From contig CAMMNN010000029.1 in the NCBI GenBank assembly GCA_946498245.1, forward strand, positions 1 to 46,752: DNA of 46,752 nucleotides. The letters are read 5' to 3'. The DNA is from an uncultured Clostridium sp. (GTDB lineage: Bacteria > Bacillota > Clostridia > Lachnospirales > Lachnospiraceae). Shown in pieces: positions 35,158 to 42,796 of the stretch. Each line of letters starts with the position of its first letter. The first letter of the stretch is position 1. The position numbers and the translations under genes were made by a program. Under the pieces are notes generated by a model. That model was not told the origin of the DNA. It worked only from the letters and a program-made list of their open reading frames with translations, and made no database searches.

Positions 35158-36078
35158 ATGAAGCTCAGAAACCCAATCCCAATTGATAATATCGGGGATC
35201 CTTATGTATTGCGCCACGGAGGCCAATATTACCTGTATGCCACCAGCCATTTTAATGGATTTTATTGCTGGAAATCGAAAAATCTGACGGACTGGAGCAA
35301 ACCGAAGATCTGCTATCTGGCAGACGAGAGAAGTTTTGGAAATAGTTGTTTTTGGGCGCCGGAGGTGTATGAATTTGGCGGAAGGTTCTATATGTACTAT
35401 ACGGCTCAGTGGAAAATCTATAAAAGAGAAGAACTGCGGATCGGAGTGGCAGTGGCAGAGCAGCCGGAAGGCCCTTTTATTGACGTTTGGGAGGAGCGGC
35501 CAATGTTTGACTTTGGCTACGGGGTGTTGGACGCCCACATTTTGAAGGACGGGGGAAGAAATTATTTGTATTATTCCAGAGCAGGAGCGAACCATTTTGT
35601 AAATGGAGCGCAGGAATCGGAAATTTATGTGGTAGAACTGGGGGAAGACTGGATTTCTGTCAAAGGGAGCGGAAAGGAGCTCCTGGTGCCGGAGCAGCAG
35701 TGGGAGAAACAGGAACCGGAGAGGAACCAATTTTGGAACGAGGGCGCTTTTGTTCTGAAAAAAGAGGGCCGCTACCACATGATGTATTCCGCAAACTATT
35801 TTGGCTCCCGATTTTACGGAATTGGCGGGGCTGTAGCGGATTCGCCTCTGGGCCCTTTTGTGAAGTATGGGGATAATCCTATTCTTGCTACAGACGAAAG
35901 GATTTCCGGCCCGGGACACAACAGCGTTGTGGAAGGGCCGGATGGAGAGTATTACTGCGTGTACCACGCCCATACCCATTACGATAGGCCAGGAGGAGAC
36001 AGGCAGGTTTATATTGCCCCGCTCTGGATCCGGGAAGACCGGATCTGGGTACAGCATTGGGGGAACGGTGAAAAATAG
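35158..36078 (+). CDS. Glycoside hydrolase family 43-like enzyme
   Basis: A 306-aa five-bladed beta-propeller hydrolase, cytoplasmic because no signal peptide is present. The three acidic residues of GH43 are in place: Asp14 in GDPYVL (general base), Asp in VLDAHI (pKa modulator) and Glu in WNEGAFVL (general acid). FWAPEVY, SPLGPF and GPGHNSVV are family hallmarks. GH43 members cleave arabinofuranosides, xylosides or galactans; the exact substrate cannot be read off. TAGGAGGA precedes the start, 12 bp after the regulator. It ends the locus and is convergent with the uvrA-like gene, with nine bases between stops and no terminator. Confidence 0.9.
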   Translation: MKLRNPIPIDNIGDPYVLRHGGQYYLYATSHFNGFYCWKSKNLTDWSKPKICYLADERSFGNSCFWAPEVYEFGGRFYMYYTAQWKIYKREELRIGVAVAEQPEGPFIDVWEERPMFDFGYGVLDAHILKDGGRNYLYYSRAGANHFVNGAQESEIYVVELGEDWISVKGSGKELLVPEQQWEKQEPERNQFWNEGAFVLKKEGRYHMMYSANYFGSRFYGIGGAVADSPLGPFVKYGDNPILATDERISGPGHNSVVEGPDGEYYCVYHAHTHYDRPGGDRQVYIAPLWIREDRIWVQHWGNGEK

Positions 36079-36087
36079 GGCGCATAC

Positions 36088-38610
36088 TTATATGAAATCC
36101 CTCAGATACCGCCCCGTAAGGCTGTCAGGATTTTCTGCGATTTCTTCCGGCGTCCCGGCGGCCACAATGCGTCCGCCTGATTTGCCGCCGCCGGGGCCCA
36201 TGTCAATGATGTAATCGGCATTGGCGATCATATCCAGGTCATGCTCAATGACGATTACCGTTCCTCCGTTGTCAATGAGATTTTGAAAGGTATGGATTAA
36301 AACCCGTATATCCAGGGGGTGAAGGCCGATAGTAGGCTCGTCGAAAATAAAGACGGCGTCTTCCTGGGATTTTCCCATTTCAGAAGCGATTTTCAGCCGC
36401 TGGGCTTCGCCTCCGGAAAGGGCCGGAGTTCCCTCTCCCAATGTGAGGTAGCCAAGACCCAAATCCTCCAGGACTTGCAGGCGATCCCGCACTTTTTTAA
36501 TGGCGGCCATGTGTTGGAGGGCCTGCTTTACGGTACAGGCCATAAGCTGCGGCAGTGAGATCCCTGGCTCGTCTGAAAGGGCTTTTTGGGGGACATAGCG
36601 GATTTTTCCGGCTTCTTTTCCATAGCGGGAACCGCCGCAGTCAGGACAGGTGATTTCCACATCAGGAAGAAACTGAATATCCATGGTAATCTGTCCCGTT
36701 CCGTCGCAGGCGGGACAGCGCAGAGAACCGGTGTTGTAGGAAAAGTCCCCCGCTTTATATCCGGCTTCTTTGGCGGCAGGAAGATTGGCAAAAATACGGC
36801 GGAGATCGTCTAAAACACCGCTGTAGGTGGCAACGGTAGAGCGGATATTGGTTCCAATGGGAGCCGCGTCAATAACGTTGACCCTCCCAATGCCGTCGGC
36901 CTGGAGCGACCGGATATGTTCCGGAAATGCCTTACCGCTGATTTGGGCCTGAAGGGCTGGGACGAGACTTTCCAGGACAAGGGTAGTTTTGCCGGAACCA
37001 GATACGCCGGTTACGGCTATCAGACGGCCTTTGGGAATGGTTAAATCAAGGGAATGGACGGTGTGAAGAGGGCGGGTGGAGAGAAAAATCTGCCCGTTTT
37101 CAAACATTTCGTCTTTCCCGGCCCTTTTGCGGACAGCCGCCGCCTCCTCCCCGGAAAGAAATTTCCCAATGAGAGAGCAGGGATTGGAGCAGGTTTCGGC
37201 AATGGTTCCGGCAGATACCACCTTTCCTCCGTATTCTCCGGCTCCGGTTCCCATTTCAATGAGCCAGTCGGCTGCTTTTAATACCCGCAGATCATGATCC
37301 ACCAGAACGACGGAATTTCCTCCGGCAATCAAATCCCGGATAACGGCCAAAAGCCCGTCTACATTTGACGGGTGGAGTCCGATGGAAGGCTCGTCCAGGA
37401 CGTAAAGGACGCCGGTGGTCCGGTTTCGCACGGCCCGGGCAAGCTGCACGCGCTGGCGTTCCCCGGTAGAAAGGGTAGAGCTGGCCCGATGAAGGGTCAG
37501 GTATCCCAGCCCCAGCTCCAGAAGCCGTCTGGCCGTATTCAGAAATTGTCCGGTAATACTTTCCGCCATTTCCCGCAGGATTTCCGGCATTTGGCCGGGA
37601 ATGGACTGAACCCATTTTACAAGATCCTCTAAGGTCAGGGCGCAGGCCTCCGGCAGAGCTATGCCGCAGAGAAGAGTGGAACGGGCCTGATGATTTAGGC
37701 GGGTTCCGTTACAGTCAGGGCAGACGCTTTGCTTTAAAAATTTTTCCACCCGTTTCATGCCCTTTTCATCTTTGACTTTTGCCAGGGCATTTTCCACGGT
37801 ATAAACCGCATTAAAATAAGTAAAGTCCAATTCTCCCGCCTGATTGCTGCTTTTAGCTTTGTAAAAGATATGCTTCTTTTCCGCCGGACCGTGAAAGACG
37901 ATTTCCCGTTCTTCTGGCGTCAGTTGGGAAAAGGGTATGTCTGTGCGGACGCCCATGGCCCGACATACATCAGTCATTAAAGACCACATAAGGGAGTTCC
38001 AGGGGGCGACAGCCCCCTCATCTATGGATAAGGATTCGTCGGGAACCAGGGTGGATTCGTCTACAGTCTGGACAATTCCCGTTCCGGTACAGCGGGGGCA
38101 GGCCCCGTCGCTGTTAAAAGAAAACGCTTCCGCACTGGGAGGTGAAAACGTTACGCCGCATACAGGGCAGGTAATGTCCCGCCCTCTTGCCACGTCTGCA
38201 GTGGGGGCTGCATAATGGCCGTTAGGGCAGATGTGGCTTCCGAGACGGGAATACATGAGCCGCAGACTGTTGAGAAGTTCCGTGGAAGTGCCGAAGGTAC
38301 TGCGGACTCCCGGCACTGCGGGCCGCTGATGGAGGGCCAGGGCGGCGGGAATGTTTTCGATGGAGTCCAGCTTTGCTTCCGCAGCCTGGGTCATGCGTCT
38401 GCGGGTATAGGCGGACAGAGCTTCCAGATAGCGCCGGGATCCTTCGGCGTACAGGACTCCCAGAGCGAGAGAGGACTTGCCGGAGCCGGATACGCCGGCA
38501 ATGGCCGTTAATCCTCCCAGGGGAATATCAATGTCAATATTTTTAAGATTGTGGACCCGGGCGCCCCGGACGGCAATGGCCTGGGGAACAGTATGGTTTT
38601 TGTGCTTCAT
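36088..38610 (-). CDS. UvrA-like ABC ATPase lacking the UvrB-binding region
   Basis: An 840-aa relative of the nucleotide-excision-repair damage sensor UvrA, shorter than the usual ~940 aa. Walker A motifs are GVSGSGKSS at residues 39-47 and GVSGSGKTT near 540. Zinc-finger cysteines are present: CPVCGVTF with the ACPRCTGTG pair, CPDCNGTRL, and a C-terminal CPACDGTG/CPDCGGSRYG module. Signatures are LSTGERQRV (a variant of the usual LSGGE) and LSGGEAQRL. Between the Arg-rich PGVRSTFGT segment and CPVCG, standard UvrA has about 110 more residues that bind UvrB; here it is almost absent, as in UvrA2-type proteins linked to drug or DNA-damage tolerance. It starts at ATG 38610, after AAGGAAGG, with its own promoter. 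Confidence 0.9.
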   Translation of the reverse strand: MKHKNHTVPQAIAVRGARVHNLKNIDIDIPLGGLTAIAGVSGSGKSSLALGVLYAEGSRRYLEALSAYTRRRMTQAAEAKLDSIENIPAALALHQRPAVPGVRSTFGTSTELLNSLRLMYSRLGSHICPNGHYAAPTADVARGRDITCPVCGVTFSPPSAEAFSFNSDGACPRCTGTGIVQTVDESTLVPDESLSIDEGAVAPWNSLMWSLMTDVCRAMGVRTDIPFSQLTPEEREIVFHGPAEKKHIFYKAKSSNQAGELDFTYFNAVYTVENALAKVKDEKGMKRVEKFLKQSVCPDCNGTRLNHQARSTLLCGIALPEACALTLEDLVKWVQSIPGQMPEILREMAESITGQFLNTARRLLELGLGYLTLHRASSTLSTGERQRVQLARAVRNRTTGVLYVLDEPSIGLHPSNVDGLLAVIRDLIAGGNSVVLVDHDLRVLKAADWLIEMGTGAGEYGGKVVSAGTIAETCSNPCSLIGKFLSGEEAAAVRKRAGKDEMFENGQIFLSTRPLHTVHSLDLTIPKGRLIAVTGVSGSGKTTLVLESLVPALQAQISGKAFPEHIRSLQADGIGRVNVIDAAPIGTNIRSTVATYSGVLDDLRRIFANLPAAKEAGYKAGDFSYNTGSLRCPACDGTGQITMDIQFLPDVEITCPDCGGSRYGKEAGKIRYVPQKALSDEPGISLPQLMACTVKQALQHMAAIKKVRDRLQVLEDLGLGYLTLGEGTPALSGGEAQRLKIASEMGKSQEDAVFIFDEPTIGLHPLDIRVLIHTFQNLIDNGGTVIVIEHDLDMIANADYIIDMGPGGGKSGGRIVAAGTPEEIAENPDSLTGRYLRDFI

Positions 38611-38665
38611 ATTGAAATCCTTCCTTACTCCTTCTCATATGGATTTCTCCTGGTATTCTGTTTTA

Positions 38666-38694
38666 ATTTTACAGGCGCGAAATTGCCGTGTCAA
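38666..38694 (-). promoter_or_regulatory. Predicted promoter of the uvrA-like gene
   Basis: On the minus strand TTGACA (38689-38694) and TAAAAT (38666-38671) are exactly 17 bp apart. The transcript would contain AGGAG then an ATG (38636) opening a 31-codon frame that overlaps the uvrA-like start. Confidence 0.75.
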
Positions 38695-38741
38695 TAACCT
38701 CGGCTGCTTTAGCAGAGGCAGACAGGGCTTTCTTTGCTGCC

Positions 38742-38770
38742 TTGACTTTTCTTAATATACTAATTATACT
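38742..38770 (+). promoter_or_regulatory. Predicted promoter of the DHFR-like gene
   Basis: TTGACT at 38742-38747 and TATACT at 38765-38770 with a 17-bp spacer, divergent from the uvrA-like promoter. Confidence 0.75.
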
Positions 38771-38821
38771 GTGTCTACAAAACGGGGATTCCAATATATT
38801 CCATGCTTAGGAGAGATCAAA

Positions 38822-39364
38822 ATGAGAAAGGTTATTTTATATATTGCCATGAGCCTTGACGGATACATTGCAGACGCAGAGGGAAAGGTGGACTGGCTGA
38901 CAGGGCAGGACAGCGATCTTCCGGAGGACGGCAGTTACGAAGAGTTTGAAAAAGAAATCGATACCGTTATTATGGGATGGAAGACGTACCATCAGATTGT
39001 AACAGAGCTGTCGCCAAAAGAGTGGGTGTACGGCAATCTTCAAAGCTATGTCATTACCCACAGAAAAGCTGCCCCTGAGGACGGGATTTTGTTTACCGGT
39101 CAGAGTCCCGGCACATTGATTAGTGAACTGAAAGAACAAAAGGGAAAAGACATATGGATCTGCGGAGGAGCCAATCTTGTACGCCAGCTTGTGGAGAAAG
39201 ATCTGATTGATCAGTACCGAATCTCTGTGATTCCAACGATTCTGGGAAAGGGCATTCCCCTTTTTGGAACCATGGAAAAGGAAATACGGCTGCGGCTGAA
39301 GGAAGCCCAAAGCAGAAACGGAATTACAGAGCTGATATATGAGAGAAGACGAGTCAGTCCATAG
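38822..39364 (+). CDS. Dihydrofolate reductase family (RibD C-terminal-like) protein
   Basis: A 180-aa NADPH-dependent reductase-fold protein. YIAMSLDGYIAD at the N-terminus, MGWKTYHQI, ICGGANLVRQL and ILGKGIPLFG are marks of the DHFR/RibD-C superfamily. It is not the housekeeping FolA, whose substrate-site sequence differs. The substrate is unknown. ATG 38822 follows AGGAG with good spacing; an in-frame GTG at 38771 lies at the transcription start and would have no ribosome binding site. It forms a single-gene unit. Confidence 0.88.
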   Translation: MRKVILYIAMSLDGYIADAEGKVDWLTGQDSDLPEDGSYEEFEKEIDTVIMGWKTYHQIVTELSPKEWVYGNLQSYVITHRKAAPEDGILFTGQSPGTLISELKEQKGKDIWICGGANLVRQLVEKDLIDQYRISVIPTILGKGIPLFGTMEKEIRLRLKEAQSRNGITELIYERRRVSP

Positions 39365-39396
39365 GGCATGAGGCTTTGGGGCAGGCCAGTTGCGGC

Positions 39397-39424
39397 TTGT
39401 TTTTCTGGATTTCCGTGCTATAAT
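39397..39424 (+). promoter_or_regulatory. Predicted promoter of the COG0523 gene pair
   Basis: TTGTTT at 39397-39402 and TATAAT at 39419-39424, 16 bp apart, with TGC before the -10 (extended -10). CTCAA/TTGAG arms around 39435-39455 may be an operator, but the match is short. Confidence 0.6.
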
Positions 39425-39466
39425 GGTACCAGACTCAAAACAGAATGATTGAGATAGGAGGAAAAT

Positions 39467-40591
39467 ATGACAAAAATTGATATTATTTCCGGTTTCTTAG
39501 GAGCCGGAAAGACCACTTTTATAAAAAAACTGTTGGAAGAGGCCATTGCCGGAGAGCAGGTGGTTCTCATTGAAAACGAATTTGGCGAAATCGGAATTGA
39601 TGGCGGATTTCTGAAAGATTCCGGTATTGAGATCCGGGAGATGAACTCCGGTTGTATTTGCTGCTCCCTGGTAGGAGATTTTGGCGCTTCGTTGGCGGAA
39701 GTATTAAAGACCTACCAGCCGGATCGGGTTATTATCGAACCCTCCGGCGTCGGCAAACTGTCAGACGTAATGAAGGCTGTGCGGGACGTTTCAGCGGATA
39801 TGGACGTGGTACTTAACAGCGCGGTTACCATCGTAGACGCTTTAAAATGCAAAATGTATATGAAGAATTTCGGAGAATTTTTCAATAATCAGATTGAAAG
39901 CGCCGGAACCATTGTTCTGAGCCGGACTGATGTGGCTGACGGCAAGAAAGTGGAAGCCGCAGTAGAGATGCTGAGAGAGCATAACGCCAAAGCTTCTATC
40001 GTTACGACTCCCTGCGCCCAGCTTACAGGGAGCCAGCTTTTGGAAATTATTGAAAAGCCCGATACCATGATGGAGGATTTGCTGAAAGAGGTGGAAGCGC
40101 ACCATCATGAGCACGATCACCATCATGACCATGAGCACCACCACGACCATGGGCACCACCACGACCACGATCATGAGCACGATCACCATCATGACCATGA
40201 GCACCACCACGACCACGATCATCACCATGACCATGATCACCATCATGATCACGATCACGGCGACGGGTGTTCCTGCGGCTGCCACGACCATCACCATGAT
40301 CACCACGCTGATGAAGTCTTCTCAAGCTGGGGAATGGAAACTGCGGCTGCATTTACCAGGGATGAGCTGGAGAAAATTCTGGAAGATCTGGCGGAAACCA
40401 CAGTATACGGCGATGTTCTCAGAGCCAAAGGAATGCTTCCTACGGAAAAAGCCGGCTGCTGGCTGTATTTTGATTTGGTTCCGGAAGAATATGAGATCCG
40501 GGAAGGACAGCCGGATTACACTGGAAAAGTATGCGTAATCGGCGCCCGACTGAAGGAAGACGCTTTGCAGAACGCATTTAGCAGGAGTTAA
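39467..40591 (+). CDS. COG0523/CobW-family GTPase with a long His-rich region
   Basis: A 374-aa G3E GTPase, probably a metallochaperone for zinc or another transition metal. The P-loop is GFLGAGKTT (residues 9-17), the Mg/switch segment ENEFGE, the metal-binding CICC motif is at Cys63, Cys65 and Cys66, and the guanine motif is SRTD. Residues ~211-283 are a run of His, Asp and Glu in irregular HDHHHDHE-type repeats with a CSCGC cluster at the end. A CobW C-terminal domain follows (WLYFDLVPEEYEIREG). AGGAGG precedes the start. The second P-loop gene begins five bases after its stop region, so the two proteins likely cooperate. Confidence 0.9.
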   Translation: MTKIDIISGFLGAGKTTFIKKLLEEAIAGEQVVLIENEFGEIGIDGGFLKDSGIEIREMNSGCICCSLVGDFGASLAEVLKTYQPDRVIIEPSGVGKLSDVMKAVRDVSADMDVVLNSAVTIVDALKCKMYMKNFGEFFNNQIESAGTIVLSRTDVADGKKVEAAVEMLREHNAKASIVTTPCAQLTGSQLLEIIEKPDTMMEDLLKEVEAHHHEHDHHHDHEHHHDHGHHHDHDHEHDHHHDHEHHHDHDHHHDHDHHHDHDHGDGCSCGCHDHHHDHHADEVFSSWGMETAAAFTRDELEKILEDLAETTVYGDVLRAKGMLPTEKAGCWLYFDLVPEEYEIREGQPDYTGKVCVIGARLKEDALQNAFSRS

Positions 40592-40595
40592 AGAA

Positions 40596-41552
40596 ATGGG
40601 AAAAATGATAGAAGATGAAGTAATGCCGCTGTTTCTCATAAACGGCTTTTTAGAGGCTGGAAAGACCCAGTTTCTTCAGTTTACCATGGAGCAGGAGTAT
40701 TTCCAGACAGAGGGGCGCACACTTTTGATTGTCTGCGAAGAAGGAGACACGGAGTACGACGAAAAGAGCCTGAAGGAGACTCGCACAGACGTGGTATACG
40801 TAGAGGATCCCTCCCAGCTAACGCCGGAATTTCTGGAAGAGCAGGAGCTTCTTCACAATCCGGAGCGGGTTTTGATGGAGTGGAACGGTATGTGGAATCA
40901 GGACGAACTGCGGCTGCCGGCGGACTGGCAGGTTTACCAGCAGATTACCATAATTGACGGTTCCACCTTTGAACTGTATGCCGCCAATATGAAGCCCCTT
41001 TTAGGAGCAATGGTGAGAAACAGTGAGTTAATTATTATGAACCGCTGTGACGGGATTTCTGACGAAAAGCTGACCTCTTACCGCAGGAGCCTCAGAGCCA
41101 TGAGCCGCAACTGTGAAATCGTTCTGGAGGATGAAAACGGAGAGATTCCCCAGGATACCCTGGAAGAAGACCTTCCTTATGATTTGAATGCTCCGGTAAT
41201 TGAAATCAAGCCTGAGGACTACGGGATTTGGTATATCGACTGCATGGATAATACGGAACGGTACGTGGGAAAAACGGTGGAATTTACCGCCATGGTTCTT
41301 AAATCAGACAATTTCCCAAGGAATTATTTCGTTCCGGGCCGAATGGCTATGACCTGCTGCGAGGCGGATATGACCTTTTTAGGCTTTATCTGCAAGGCCA
41401 GAGAGGCCAGAAACCTGGAAACCCGCCAGTGGGTTCGCGTAAGGGCCAGAGTAGAGAAGGAATACTGGCAGGATTACGGCGGCGAAGGGCCTGTGCTTTA
41501 CGGCGAAAAGGTGGAGCCGGCCAAAGAAATCAAAGAAATTGTACAGTTTTAG
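40596..41552 (+). CDS. P-loop (CobW-like) protein fused to a DUF1980-like domain
   Basis: A 318-aa protein with two parts. Residues 1-190 look like a reduced COG0523 GTPase: altered P-loop NGFLEAGKTQF, no CxCC motif, and NRCD in place of NKxD. Residues ~205-318 resemble the C-terminal domain of YcgQ/TIGR03943 (DUF1980): DNTERYVGKTVEFTAMV, the NYFVPGRMAMTCCEAD cysteine pair and FLGFICKA. In bacilli YcgQ works with the YcgR permease and belongs to zinc-limitation genes; no YcgR is seen here. ATG 40596 is eight bases after AGGAG. The fusion call is from recalled motifs. It is probably the partner of the His-rich GTPase upstream. Confidence 0.75.
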   Translation: MGKMIEDEVMPLFLINGFLEAGKTQFLQFTMEQEYFQTEGRTLLIVCEEGDTEYDEKSLKETRTDVVYVEDPSQLTPEFLEEQELLHNPERVLMEWNGMWNQDELRLPADWQVYQQITIIDGSTFELYAANMKPLLGAMVRNSELIIMNRCDGISDEKLTSYRRSLRAMSRNCEIVLEDENGEIPQDTLEEDLPYDLNAPVIEIKPEDYGIWYIDCMDNTERYVGKTVEFTAMVLKSDNFPRNYFVPGRMAMTCCEADMTFLGFICKAREARNLETRQWVRVRARVEKEYWQDYGGEGPVLYGEKVEPAKEIKEIVQF

Positions 41553-41578
41553 TGAAAAAATACCTTTAATATAGCATG

Positions 41579-41621
41579 GACTCTATGTGATAGAAAAATC
41601 TTTCGCATAGAGTCTTTTTTT
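41579..41621 (+). terminator. Intrinsic terminator after the COG0523 pair
   Basis: GACTCTATG at 41579-41587 pairs with CATAGAGTC at 41606-41614, extended inward by three pairs (TGA/TCG), and is followed by seven T. Confidence 0.93.
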
Positions 41622-41639
41622 CCGCAGCCGAGCACATTT

Positions 41640-41694
41640 TTTACAAAAAATTGACAGAACCATGATATTAGATTTTACGAAGGGACAGTATACT
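41640..41694 (+). promoter_or_regulatory. Candidate PhoP box and promoter of the pst operon
   Basis: TTTACA (41640-41645), five A, then TTGACA (41651-41656) match the 11-bp-spaced TTxACA repeats of Gram-positive PhoP boxes. A possible -10 TATACT is at 41689-41694, inside GGGAC repeats 14 bp apart (41682 and 41696). TTGACA used alone as a -35 has no convincing -10 at 17 bp. An activated promoter is the better reading. No phoP/phoR genes are in the window. Confidence 0.4.
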
Positions 41695-41761
41695 GGGGAC
41701 TGTACTCGATGAGAGGGAAAAAGAGGAGAAAAATTTTTTCAAAAAAGAGAGGAAGAGAGTT

Positions 41762-42694
41762 ATGAGAAAATTATCCGCAATTATGTTAGCAGGCGCAATG
41801 GCAATGAGTTTAGCTGCCTGCGGAGGATCTCAGACAACAGAAACCAGCGCTGCAGTTGATACTACAGCGGCAGAAACTACGACAGCGGCCGATACTGCGG
41901 CAGCCGATACGACGGCGGCAGAAACTACAGCGGCCCAAGAGGCTCCTGCAGATTTAAGCGGTTCTATCAGCATGGTAGGTTCCACCTCCATGGAAAAGTT
42001 TGCAAATTCTTTAAGCGAAGCATTTATGGAAAAATATCCGGACGTTACGGTAACGGCTGAGTTCGTAGGATCCGGAGCAGGCGTAGAAGCGGTAAACAGC
42101 GGAACGGCAGACATCGGAAACGCGTCCAGAAACTTAACAGATGAAGAAAAGGCCAATGGCGTTGTAGAAAATATCGTAGCAATTGACGGAATCGCAGTGG
42201 TAGTAGATACCGCCAATGCAGTAGAAGATTTAACAAAGGAACAGCTTGCTCAGATTTACAGCGGTGAAGTAACCAACTGGAGCGCCGTAGGCGGTTCTGA
42301 CTCTCCTATCGTAGTAATCGGCCGTGAAGCCGGATCCGGTACCAGAAGCGCATTTGAAGAGCTGCTGGAACTGGAAGACCTGTGCAAGTACAGCAATGAA
42401 CTGGACAGCACCGGCGCTGTTATGGCGAAGGTAGCCGCCACTCCCGGAGCTATCGGATACGTATCTCTGGACGTTTTAGACGATACCGTTAAGGCTGTAA
42501 AGGTAGAAGGAGCAGAGCCTACGGAAGAAAACATTAAAGCAGGAAGCTACATTCTGAGCCGTCCCTTCGTAATGGCTACAAAGGGCGAGATCAGTGAGCA
42601 GAGCGAACTGGTACAGGCATTATTTGACTACATCTACTCTCCGGAAGGAGAAGAATTGGTTAAATCTGTCGGCCTGATTGCAGTGGAACAGTAA
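41762..42694 (+). CDS. pstS: Phosphate ABC transporter substrate-binding lipoprotein
   Basis: A 310-aa phosphate-binding protein. The lipobox SLAAC gives lipidated Cys20. A Thr/Ala/Glu-rich linker (about 23-62) follows. Phosphate contacts are expected in GSTSMEKF, GSGAGVEAV, the NASRNLTDEE segment, and GREAGSGTRSAFEE. Codon use is strongly biased and the ribosome binding region GAGAGGAAGAG is rich, which fits high expression. It heads pstS-pstC-pstA-pstB-phoU. Confidence 0.96.
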   Translation: MRKLSAIMLAGAMAMSLAACGGSQTTETSAAVDTTAAETTTAADTAAADTTAAETTAAQEAPADLSGSISMVGSTSMEKFANSLSEAFMEKYPDVTVTAEFVGSGAGVEAVNSGTADIGNASRNLTDEEKANGVVENIVAIDGIAVVVDTANAVEDLTKEQLAQIYSGEVTNWSAVGGSDSPIVVIGREAGSGTRSAFEELLELEDLCKYSNELDSTGAVMAKVAATPGAIGYVSLDVLDDTVKAVKVEGAEPTEENIKAGSYILSRPFVMATKGEISEQSELVQALFDYIYSPEGEELVKSVGLIAVEQ

Positions 42695-42715
42695 TCAGCG
42701 GCGGAAAAACAGCGT

Positions 42716-42747
42716 ATGCGTCCGGCTATCCCATGGGTCGGGCGCAT
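42716..42747 (+). promoter_or_regulatory. pstS-pstC intergenic hairpin
   Basis: ATGCGTCCG (42716-42724) pairs with CGGGCGCAT (42739-42747) with one G-T. It stands in the 102-bp gap between pstS and pstC and has no T tract. Hairpins at this place often protect the binding-protein part of the mRNA and give more PstS than permease. That role is inferred. Confidence 0.5.
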
Positions 42748-42796
42748 TCTAATGATATGCAGCCTTAGCCATGGGGAAGCAGAAAGGAGATTCTTC

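Noticed and set aside
39842..40306. Hydrophobic Val/Met-rich frame on the minus strand
   Set aside because: It is the antisense reading of the His-rich codons of the CobW-type gene and has no ribosome binding site.
40047..40352. Arg/Gly/His-rich minus-strand frame
   Set aside because: Again a shadow of the His-repeat coding sequence.
42716..42796. 27-codon N-terminal extension of pstC
   Set aside because: It would start inside the intergenic hairpin without a ribosome binding site; ATG 42797 has one.
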